Source: CAZDRX01 sp964508225 (lineage in GTDB: Bacteria > Patescibacteriota > Gracilibacteria > Peribacterales > Peribacteraceae). From it: 19,616 nucleotides of DNA. Both the position numbers and the translations under genes were made by a program. Shown in pieces: positions 13,078 to 19,616 of the stretch (its first letter is position 1; every line of letters starts with the position of its first letter). The notes under the pieces were generated by a model. The model ran no database searches. It was not told the DNA's origin and saw only the letters and a program-made list of their open reading frames with translations. The DNA lies in assembly GCA_964508225.1 (NCBI GenBank), contig CAZDRX010000020.1:1-19616 (forward strand), written 5' to 3'.

Positions 13078-14147
13078 CGCGCCTTCTTCAGCTCTTCGTA
13101 CAGCCGTTTTTCGTCACGGCTCAGCTTCGTCGGGACCGCGATGTCCACCGTCACGTAGTGATCGCCGTGGCGCGACGTGTTCACCACCGGCATGCCTTTT
13201 CCTTTGAGTCGCAGAACCTGCCCCGGCTGCGTGCCGGCGGGAATCGTGATCGTCGATTTCCCGTGCACGGTATCCACCGTCGCTTCGGTGCCGAGCACGG
13301 CGTCGACGATCCCGAGCTGGAGCGTTGCCTGGATGTCATCACCCTGACGTGTGAATCGTGCGTCAGGCAGCACGTGAATGCGTACGATCAGGTCACCCGA
13401 TGCGGCGCCGAGACGACCCGCTTCGCCCTCGCCTTTCACACGGAGCGACTGCTCGTCGTCGATGCCCGCGGGGATGCGGACGGTGACGGTTTTCTTGTCG
13501 CTCAGACGTCCTTCGCCGCTGCATTTCCTGCAGGGCTTCTCGGGGACTTTTCCGCTTCCTTTACACTTGGAACAGACGACGGTCTGCTGGATCATGCCGA
13601 AGATCGATCTGGTTTGGCGTGTCACGGCACCTGTGCCTCCGCACTCGGAACACGTGACGGTTTTCGATCCCGCGGCGGCGCCCGATCCGGCGCACTCCGC
13701 GCAGGCGATTTGTGTCTTGAATGTGATCGCTCGCTCGGCGCCGGTCACGGTGTCTGAGAACGGAATCTCGACGTCCACTTCCACCGTGCGTCCGCGGCCA
13801 TCGTCGCGCCGTCTGCCGCCCCCGCCGAAGAATCCCTCGAAGAGATCGTTCAAATCCCCGCCGAACTGCGACGGATCGAACCCCTGGAATCCTCCGCCGA
13901 AGCCCTGTCCTCCTCCCCCGCCCTGTCCGAAGTCTGCGGAACCGAAGCGGTCGTACGACGCTTTCTTCTGCGGATCCGAGAGCACCTCGTACGCCTCGTT
14001 CACCTCCTTGAATTTCGCTTCCATGCCTTTGTCACCCTTGTGCTTGTCGGGATGGATTTCGCGGCTCAGCTTTCTGTAGGCCTGCTTGATCTCCGCTTCG
14101 GAAGCGGTTTTCGGGACGCCGAGGACTGCGTAGAAGTCTTTTGCCAT
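13074..14147 (-). CDS. dnaJ: DnaJ (Hsp40) co-chaperone
   Basis: 357 residues with the full type I layout. The J domain (1-70) has the essential H-P-D at 32-34, which stimulates the DnaK ATPase. A Gly/Phe-rich linker runs from 73 to 112. The zinc-binding domain has four C-x-x-C-x-G-x-G repeats starting at Cys149, Cys166, Cys192 and Cys206. The C-terminal substrate-binding domains follow. It presents unfolded clients to DnaK in the cytosol; dnaK and grpE are not in the window. It converges with the KhpB-like gene with overlapping stops, and diverges from the thrombospondin-repeat gene through a compact two-way promoter. Confidence 0.97.
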   Translation of the reverse strand: MAKDFYAVLGVPKTASEAEIKQAYRKLSREIHPDKHKGDKGMEAKFKEVNEAYEVLSDPQKKASYDRFGSADFGQGGGGGQGFGGGFQGFDPSQFGGDLNDLFEGFFGGGGRRRDDGRGRTVEVDVEIPFSDTVTGAERAITFKTQIACAECAGSGAAAGSKTVTCSECGGTGAVTRQTRSIFGMIQQTVVCSKCKGSGKVPEKPCRKCSGEGRLSDKKTVTVRIPAGIDDEQSLRVKGEGEAGRLGAASGDLIVRIHVLPDARFTRQGDDIQATLQLGIVDAVLGTEATVDTVHGKSTITIPAGTQPGQVLRLKGKGMPVVNTSRHGDHYVTVDIAVPTKLSRDEKRLYEELKKAR

Positions 14148-14160
14148 AGCGTGGAGCCCG

Positions 14161-14166
14161 ATTGTA
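14161..14166 (-). promoter_or_regulatory. -10 element of dnaJ
   Basis: On the minus strand TGC-TACAAT (an extended -10), 13 bases before the ATG, giving a leader of about six bases. The TTTCCGGAAGT element (14179-14169) lies just upstream and overlaps the -35 of the divergent gene. No clear -35. Confidence 0.45.
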
Positions 14167-14170
14167 GCAC

Positions 14171-14199
14171 TTCCGGAAAAGCGTGTTTTGCGCTATAAT
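14171..14199 (+). promoter_or_regulatory. Leaderless promoter of the thrombospondin-repeat gene
   Basis: TTCCGG (14171-14176), 17-base spacer, perfect TATAAT (14194-14199). The predicted start falls on the A of the ATG at 14206. The -35 half is part of the TTCCGGAA palindrome shared with the dnaJ promoter. Confidence 0.6.
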
Positions 14200-14205
14200 G
14201 GTGTG

Positions 14206-15324
14206 ATGCGTCCAAATCCTCATGTCGTTCACGCTCTCAAGTACGCCACACTGACGTTGCTCGGTGCTGTGCTGGTGGTTGTGTTCGCCTGGCTCACGAA
14301 ACAGACGGATACCGGCGCTCTCTCGGGTCGTCTTCTCTCGCAACAGCAGCAGGGTGTCATCCCGACGGTACGGTTCGATGAACAGCGCGCGATCGAAGGA
14401 TTCTCTGCTCCCGCCGACACGAGTGTCATCTTCACGGTGCCGCAGGGTACGCGCATTCCGGCCATCACGTTCTTTGGCGGACCGGACTACTGGCTCAAGC
14501 GTTTCTGGGGCTACTGCTTCAGCGGCAATGAGGTCGCGAACAAGGCGAAGGGGCTCCTCGGCAAGCAGATGTACGATGGCGTGTTCTTCTACTCGATCGG
14601 CGAACGAAACGCACAGACCGCACGTCCGAAAGTGTCCGACACGGATCTCCCCGGCATCCTGAATTCCACGATCATCCCCGACAAGAAGGCTCCGGCGTCC
14701 ATCGCCGAAATTCTCTACGGCGGACAGACGTGTTACGTCATGAGCGAGGTGATCCTCCCCGTCGGTGTCGATACTGACGGCGACGAGCTGAACAACGAAC
14801 GCGAGCGTGAGATGGGCACGGATCCGAACTATCCGGACACCGACAACGACGGTATTCCCGATGGCACGGAAGTCTTCAGGACGAAGACACAGGTGAAGAT
14901 CGCGGACACGGACGAAGACGGTCTCGGCGACCGCTGTGAAGACAAGAATATGAACGGTACGAACGACAAAGGTGAGACGAGTGCCCTCGTTCCCGATACC
15001 GACCGCGACGGCCTCTGTGACGGCGGCGGACTCGCGGCACGTTGTCCTGAGCCCAAGCAGACGGTCTGTTCCAACGATAATGAGGGTAACCGGAATTGTA
15101 TTTCCAGACCTTCCTCGCCGGTCTTCGGTGAAGACATGAACCAGAACTGTCTGGTGGATCAGGACGAGACCGATCCCACGAATCCGAACACGTTCGGCCC
15201 TCCCGATTGGCACTACAAGTGGGGCAAGATGCAGTCCCAGCTGGGTAACCGTCCCACCGATGCCGCGATCGGCACCGATGCGCCGGAGTTCCCGATCCCG
15301 AACCTGCCGCTGGATACGAATTAG
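14206..15324 (+). CDS. Membrane-anchored protein with thrombospondin type 3-like calcium-binding repeats
   Basis: 372 residues from the ATG at 14206; a TTG at 14188 is in frame but lies across the -10. A single hydrophobic anchor is at 13-31. A globular part of unknown family (about 50-185) contains two cysteines (104 and 176). From 188 to about 330 come Asp-rich repeats of the D-x-D-x-D-G-x-x-D type: D-T-D-G-D-E-L-N, D-T-D-N-D-G-I-P-D, D-T-D-E-D-G-L-G-D, D-T-D-R-D-G-L-C-D. Such repeats bind calcium and act as extended spacers in secreted proteins. It heads a run of four exported-protein genes. An extracellular structural or adhesive role is likely but not shown. Confidence 0.85.
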   Translation: MRPNPHVVHALKYATLTLLGAVLVVVFAWLTKQTDTGALSGRLLSQQQQGVIPTVRFDEQRAIEGFSAPADTSVIFTVPQGTRIPAITFFGGPDYWLKRFWGYCFSGNEVANKAKGLLGKQMYDGVFFYSIGERNAQTARPKVSDTDLPGILNSTIIPDKKAPASIAEILYGGQTCYVMSEVILPVGVDTDGDELNNEREREMGTDPNYPDTDNDGIPDGTEVFRTKTQVKIADTDEDGLGDRCEDKNMNGTNDKGETSALVPDTDRDGLCDGGGLAARCPEPKQTVCSNDNEGNRNCISRPSSPVFGEDMNQNCLVDQDETDPTNPNTFGPPDWHYKWGKMQSQLGNRPTDAAIGTDAPEFPIPNLPLDTN

Positions 15325-15332
15325 GTCCCACC

Positions 15333-15361
15333 TTGAGAAAAAACCGGAAATCAGGTACAAT
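15333..15361 (+). promoter_or_regulatory. Promoter of the 185-aa surface protein and probably the downstream genes
   Basis: TTGAGA (15333-15338), 17-base spacer, TACAAT (15356-15361). Predicted start is near 15368, 19 bases before the ATG at 15387, with no Shine-Dalgarno. No terminator or other good promoter was seen between here and 18348, so the last three genes may form one operon. Confidence 0.65.
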
Positions 15362-15386
15362 ACTCGTGAAAATACACAACAACTCT

Positions 15387-15944
15387 ATGGTCAAACACTC
15401 ACCCTCTCTCGTGATCGGAGCGCTCGCGCTCGCGTTCACCATGCTCCCCGCATCCGCATTCGCGTACCTTTCTCCGGAGCAGGTCTTCGGTGGACAGAGT
15501 ATGACGCTCGACCGTACGGATGCGACGACGTATCAGGCTCCGCCGCTCCCGCGTGACGGCGATGCGATGATCGATTCCCAGCAGCAGAATTCGGCCGAAC
15601 TCCGTTCCGCCGCACAGTCGTCCCTCGAGCCAGACTACGCGGAGCCGGTCGACACCTACGTTGCACCCACGCAGTCGTCCAGTCTCGGCCTCTTCGATCA
15701 GACGACGACCTACGAGAAGCGCATGGATCGCATCGAGGAATCAAAGTCTGGCGGCCCCACCATCATCATCGGTGGTGACGGTACCGTCATCGACAGTAAC
15801 GGCAACGTCCTCCACAGCGGCGCACCGCTCGTCACGGCCACGGGCCCCGAGAGCATTCTCGCGCTCGTCGCGATGATCCTCGCGGCTGTCAGCACCTTCG
15901 CTTACGCACAGATCCGCAGCCGCAGAATGCAGGTCGCAATCTAA
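15387..15944 (+). CDS. Small exported protein with a C-terminal membrane anchor, possible sorting signal
   Basis: 185 residues from the ATG at 15387; the frame opens at 15333 but that overlaps the -35. Signal peptide: V-K-H then a hydrophobic core ending A-S-A-F-A-Y (about 24-28). The middle is Gln/Ser/Asp-rich and probably extended, with a short Gly-rich turn (I-I-I-G-G-D-G-T-V). The C-terminus has V-T-A-T-G-P-E-S, a hydrophobic stretch L-A-L-V-A-M-I-L-A-A-V-S-T-F-A-Y-A and then R-S-R-R. That order (TG-P-E, helix, basic tail) resembles LPxTG-type cell-wall sorting signals, though LP is missing. No sortase is in the window. It precedes the DUF4215 genes by 22 bases and may act with them. Confidence 0.8.
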   Translation: MVKHSPSLVIGALALAFTMLPASAFAYLSPEQVFGGQSMTLDRTDATTYQAPPLPRDGDAMIDSQQQNSAELRSAAQSSLEPDYAEPVDTYVAPTQSSSLGLFDQTTTYEKRMDRIEESKSGGPTIIIGGDGTVIDSNGNVLHSGAPLVTATGPESILALVAMILAAVSTFAYAQIRSRRMQVAI

Positions 15945-15966
15945 CTTCCAGACACACATCCAATCC

Positions 15967-18345
15967 ATGAACGCTCTTCTGATTCCCACATCGTCGGTTC
16001 GCAGGAAGATGCTGCTTGGCACAGGCGCGGTCGTCGCCATGCTCGCACTCGGTTTCTTCCTGCGCCCCACGCAACCCGCTGACATCTCGAAGAGCGGTAT
16101 TCCGATCCCCTTTCTCACGCAGGACAGCTCACTCAAGGGTGCGGTCACATTCTTCGGACGCAGGAACGGCATCGATGTCTACGAAGTCACCTATAAGAAT
16201 GGAGAGAGGTCGGAGACACTTCTCCCCGATCGCATCTACCTCGTGCACATCCCCAATCTTCTGGAGATTCTCGATGCACCGCTCGATGTCGTCGTGACGT
16301 CGGTAGTGACCGGAGGCCGCAATGTGAACTACTACGGCTACCGCTACTCCGATGCAGCCGCATCCGATGAGCGCAAGAACTTTGCAGCCGTTCTTTTCAA
16401 GGACCGCTTCCCCGCCCAGTTCTTCGCTTCGCAGAAAGCCAAGGATGAGGACGCCGCGCACGGGAACCAGCTCACAGCCTTCGCACTCCAGAACGGCATC
16501 ACGTTCCGGAAGACCGATGGAAGCTCGGGCTCGGTCCGTCTCGATCCTCTCGGCTCCCTCTACGTCTTCATCGTGAACGAACCCGGCGGCGCGAATCTCT
16601 TCGCCCGTGCGGGAGGTATCTGTCTGAACGGCGTGCTCGAACCCGGCGAGGAGTGTGATGACCTCAACACCGATGATACGGATTCCTGCTCCAACACCTG
16701 CAGGTACAACATTCCGATTCCGTTCGGTTCCGGCAGCATCGCTGCAGGAACGAAGCTCGCAGTCTCCGTGCAGACGGTGGCTCCCGGCGGCAATGCCGTC
16801 CTCAACCAGACGGGTGTCACGCTCATGCGTTTCGACACCGGCGGACCGGAGGACACGCGTCTCAATTCCATCATCGCGAAAGCCACGACGGGCTCGCTCC
16901 TGAACGCCACGAAGTACGAGCTTTGGGTCGATGCCGACCACGAAGGTCACATCGATACGAAGGTTGCGACCGGTTCGGTCTCCAATGGACTCCTCACATT
17001 CGGCACCATCGGCGGACTCACAGGATATCCGATTCCCGCGAATGCCGTGACGACGTTCGAAGTGCGCGGTTCCATCGCAGCTGCGCCGTTCTCTTCCAAA
17101 CTCCAGCTCGGCCTCGCATCGACCCGCACGGACTACGTCGCCGGTCGTCGCGAAACGCCGGCAGTTCCCCTCTCCGGCATCCGTCTCGACGGATTCTGCG
17201 GACAGGCTGTGTGTCAGATCGCCGTCACAAACCGCCCCTCCACGGTGTGGACCATCACGAACTTCCCCGTCTGCGGCAATGGAGTGATCCAGAGCGGTGA
17301 GACGTGTGACGACAGCAACACCGCGAGCGGTGACGGCTGTTCCAACCTCTGCGCTGTCGAGCAGGGCTACGCCTGTACCGGCACTCCCAGCGTCTGCACG
17401 ATCATCTCCGTGTGCGGCGACGGTGCGATCACGGGTTCCGAGACCTGTGACGATGCCAACACCACCGCAGGTGACGGTTGCAATGCATCATGCGCTCCAG
17501 AGTCAGGCTACGCATGTCTCGGCCAGCCGAGCGTCTGCACGCTGCAGACCGCTGCGGTGACCGCCGTACGTCTCTCCATGCAGACAGGCTCCCAGATTGT
17601 CGCAGGACAGACGGGTGTGACGTTGCTTCGCTTCAAGCTCACGGCAGGCCCCAAGCGCATTGTGAGCGGCAATCCGGTCACGGATACCTTCCGCATCCAG
17701 AGCCTCATCGTTCGCTCGACGACGGGCGCACTGAGTGACTTCTCTGCCTGCCGCATCTTCGGAGACACCGATCGGAACGGCACTCCCGACCAGCTCGTTT
17801 CAGGCACGACGTGCCTCGCGCTCGCCGGCACGCTGACGGTCGGCGTACAGGATGCGATCACGCTCCTCTCCGAGGAATCCAAAGATTACTTCCTCGTTGC
17901 GGATTTCTCTGCGACTCCTGCGGGTTCCGCATATCAGGTGCACATTCCGGATGACAACGTCTTCGTCACTGTGAAGGCGGATTACACGGGCGGCTCTTCG
18001 AATCAGGACATCACCGAGCATCGCTACGACAACGTCTGTATCAGTCCCGTGACGACGAATCTCACGCTCTGCAGCACGGGCGTCTGGGCTCAGACGGCTA
18101 CCGGCAGCACCACGCTCTACACCGTCTCCATTCCTGTCGTCTGCGGCAACGGCATTACACAGGGCACCGAGCAGTGTGATGACGGTAACCAGTCCAACAC
18201 CGACGCCTGTACGAACGTCTGTCAGAACGCCGTATGCGGCGACACCTTCATCCAGGGCACGGAAGAGTGTGACGACGGCAACCAGATCGAAACCGACGAC
18301 TGTGACAACGCCTGCAACCTGACCACTCCGACTCCGCAATTCTGA
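15967..18345 (+). CDS. Exported multidomain protein with DUF4215 (Myxococcus-type) cysteine-rich repeats, copy 1
   Basis: 792 residues. The N-terminal signal-anchor is at 15-32. An N-terminal domain (about 44-206) is shared with the next gene, including V-N-Y-Y-G-Y and Q-F-F-A-S-Q-K-A-K-D-E-D-A-A-H-G. Five cysteine-rich repeats of the C-G-N-G-x-x-x-x-x-E-x-C-D-D-x-N type begin near 218, 435, 482, 725 and 757. Between them are two related beta-rich domains (about 262-430 and 532-722), each opening near G-Q/N-Q-T-G-V-T-L-x-R-F, apparently an internal duplication. I-P-I-P-F occurs at 45-49 and 249-253. DUF4215 repeats are found in secreted proteins of myxobacteria and other groups, presumably disulfide-linked; binding function is unknown. 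The TGA-TC-ATG junction to the next gene implies coupled translation. Confidence 0.88.
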   Translation: MNALLIPTSSVRRKMLLGTGAVVAMLALGFFLRPTQPADISKSGIPIPFLTQDSSLKGAVTFFGRRNGIDVYEVTYKNGERSETLLPDRIYLVHIPNLLEILDAPLDVVVTSVVTGGRNVNYYGYRYSDAAASDERKNFAAVLFKDRFPAQFFASQKAKDEDAAHGNQLTAFALQNGITFRKTDGSSGSVRLDPLGSLYVFIVNEPGGANLFARAGGICLNGVLEPGEECDDLNTDDTDSCSNTCRYNIPIPFGSGSIAAGTKLAVSVQTVAPGGNAVLNQTGVTLMRFDTGGPEDTRLNSIIAKATTGSLLNATKYELWVDADHEGHIDTKVATGSVSNGLLTFGTIGGLTGYPIPANAVTTFEVRGSIAAAPFSSKLQLGLASTRTDYVAGRRETPAVPLSGIRLDGFCGQAVCQIAVTNRPSTVWTITNFPVCGNGVIQSGETCDDSNTASGDGCSNLCAVEQGYACTGTPSVCTIISVCGDGAITGSETCDDANTTAGDGCNASCAPESGYACLGQPSVCTLQTAAVTAVRLSMQTGSQIVAGQTGVTLLRFKLTAGPKRIVSGNPVTDTFRIQSLIVRSTTGALSDFSACRIFGDTDRNGTPDQLVSGTTCLALAGTLTVGVQDAITLLSEESKDYFLVADFSATPAGSAYQVHIPDDNVFVTVKADYTGGSSNQDITEHRYDNVCISPVTTNLTLCSTGVWAQTATGSTTLYTVSIPVVCGNGITQGTEQCDDGNQSNTDACTNVCQNAVCGDTFIQGTEECDDGNQIETDDCDNACNLTTPTPQF

Positions 18346-18347
18346 TC

Positions 18348-19616
18348 ATGGATTACCGTAAACACCTCAAAAGCATCGGCCTCACCGTCTCCGCCGTCGC
18401 GGTGGCTGCCGTGATGGTGTTCGTGGCGACCGTCGAAGAGGATATCCCCCTCCCGTTCGGATTCGGAAGCTCCTCTTCCCCGCTTGTCGGCAACATTGTT
18501 CAGATCGGTGTGAAGGGTGGCATCGTCGTGAAGAAAGTCACGTTCCCGACCGGTACCGACACGGAGAACCTTGCCATGGACGAGCTCTACCTCGTCGTCG
18601 TTCCGGACGATGTGAATGTCACGTTGTCTGCCCTCGACGACGCCTTCACGGGCAGTGGCGGCACCCACAGTGTGAACTACTTCGGTTACAAGTACGTATC
18701 GGCTGATGCAGCGACGGAGAAGGCGAACAAGACAGCCGCACTCCTCACCCAGCGCTTCCCCGGCCAGTTCTTCGCATCCCAGAAAGCGAGGGATGAAGAT
18801 GCCGCACACGGCGATGCAATCGCTGCATTCGAGTCCGCCAACAGTATCACCATGGCGGCCACGAATACCGCGACCGGCGCACTCCTTGAGAGAAACTCCC
18901 TCTACTTCATCATCGTGAACGAGGCCACTCCTGCCACGCTGCGCATCCGCACTTCACCTGTCTGCGGCAACGGTGCCATCACCGGTTCCGAGACGTGTGA
19001 TGACTCCAACACGACGGACGGCGACGGATGTTCCGCCACCTGTTCCACGGAATCCGGCTTCGTCTGTTCCGGTGAGCCGAGCGTCTGCACCGCAGTGGTG
19101 TGTGGTGACGGCACGAAGCAGGGAACCGAAGCCTGTGACGACGCCAACACGACCGCAGGCGACGGATGCAGCGCCACCTGCACGGTCGAGTCCGGTTACA
19201 CCTGCACAGGTTCCGCACCGAGCGTCTGTACGCAGAATCCTGTCTGTGGAAACAATGTCTGCGAGGGCACCGAGAATCTTGCGGACATCCAGTGTGGCGG
19301 CGGCACATGCGCGAACCCTGACTACTGCCCTGGAGACTGCGCTGTGTGTGGCAACTTCATCCGCGAGGGCGCTGAACAGTGTGATGACGGCAACCAGTCG
19401 AATACGGATGCCTGTACGAACACGTGTCAGAATGCTTCCTGCGGCGACACGTTCCTCCAGAGTTCGGAAGTCTGTGACGATGGAAATACTTCTTCGGGTG
19501 ACGGCTGCAGCGCGACCTGTACGCAGGAGTCCGGATTCACGTGTAACTTTGCGACGCCGAACGTCTGCTCCGCCGTTTGTGGCGACAGCCTCATCAAGGG
19601 TTCCGAGACGTGTGAC
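18348..19616 (+). CDS. Exported protein with DUF4215 cysteine-rich repeats, copy 2, 3' end outside window
   Basis: 423 residues to the window edge with no stop. Hydrophobic signal-anchor at 10-28, then D-I-P-L-P-F (32-37). The domain at about 40-192 is paralogous to that of the upstream gene (V-N-Y-F-G-Y at 109-114; Q-F-F-A-S-Q-K-A-R-D-E-D-A-A-H-G at 140-155; L-Y-F-I-I-V-N-E at 185-192). Cysteine-rich DUF4215 repeats begin near 205, 251, 333, 364 and 410. A different cysteine-rich unit sits at 299-331 (V-C-G-N-N-V-C-E-G-T-E-N then C-P-G-D-C). Unlike copy 1, the repeats follow directly with no large beta domains between them so far. It starts two bases after the upstream stop. Probably an extracellular stalk or adhesin; this is inference. 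Confidence 0.88.
   Translation, partial: MDYRKHLKSIGLTVSAVAVAAVMVFVATVEEDIPLPFGFGSSSSPLVGNIVQIGVKGGIVVKKVTFPTGTDTENLAMDELYLVVVPDDVNVTLSALDDAFTGSGGTHSVNYFGYKYVSADAATEKANKTAALLTQRFPGQFFASQKARDEDAAHGDAIAAFESANSITMAATNTATGALLERNSLYFIIVNEATPATLRIRTSPVCGNGAITGSETCDDSNTTDGDGCSATCSTESGFVCSGEPSVCTAVVCGDGTKQGTEACDDANTTAGDGCSATCTVESGYTCTGSAPSVCTQNPVCGNNVCEGTENLADIQCGGGTCANPDYCPGDCAVCGNFIREGAEQCDDGNQSNTDACTNTCQNASCGDTFLQSSEVCDDGNTSSGDGCSATCTQESGFTCNFATPNVCSAVCGDSLIKGSETCD

Noticed and set aside
14032..15360. 442-codon open frame on the minus strand
   Set aside because: It is antisense to the thrombospondin-repeat gene and the dnaJ start region, with no recognisable domain.
16129..16950. 273-codon minus-strand frame opposite the first DUF4215 gene
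   Set aside because: The plus-strand gene has clear repeats and a paralogue; this frame is a mirror of its codon bias.
18343..18345. UGA recoding as in Gracilibacteria or Absconditabacteria
   Set aside because: TGA ends genes at natural protein ends (for example here and at 1725-1727) and no conserved domain is interrupted by an in-frame TGA.

Overview
The window looks like chromosomal DNA of a GC-rich member of the Candidate Phyla Radiation (Patescibacteria), most like the Peribacteria/Peregrinibacteria group. The lineage is an inference. It rests on many exported proteins of unknown function, DUF4215 (Myxococcus-type) cysteine-rich repeats, short intergenic spaces and no Shine-Dalgarno sequence before any gene. 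TGA is used as an ordinary stop, which argues against the UGA-glycine lineages (Gracilibacteria, Absconditabacteria).

Layout: (1) 1-2377, minus strand: a promoter, a 190-aa transposase-type helix-turn-helix protein, and two bases later a long surface protein that runs off the left edge. (2) 2378-3185: about 800 bases without a convincing gene, with a recurring GATCTT motif. (3) 3186-7840: a three-SLH-domain surface protein, a class IV aminotransferase, a small MIP channel lacking the usual filter arginine, an unknown 106-aa protein, and two tandem paralogous CAP-domain exported proteins with identical start regions. (4) 7870-9200: an AT-rich island with divergent promoters driving an XRE-type regulator and, behind a structured leader, a small Cas2/VapD-like protein with a strong terminator. 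The island ends beside tRNA-Trp(CCA), whose 5' end is duplicated 97 bases away. (5) 9457-14147: housekeeping genes topA, an HU gene, a KhpB/Jag-like RNA-binding gene and dnaJ, with two clear intrinsic terminators and a possible small RNA locus. (6) 14206-19616: four same-strand exported proteins: a thrombospondin-type-3-like calcium-binding protein, a small C-terminally anchored protein, and two tandem paralogous DUF4215 proteins, the last running off the right edge.

The main theme is the cell surface: at least eight of eighteen genes encode exported or membrane-anchored proteins. The most unusual points are the leaderless or SD-free starts, the XRE/Cas2-like island at the tRNA, the coupling of a transposase-like DNA-binding protein to a surface protein, and dispersed non-coding motifs shared between distant intergenic regions.
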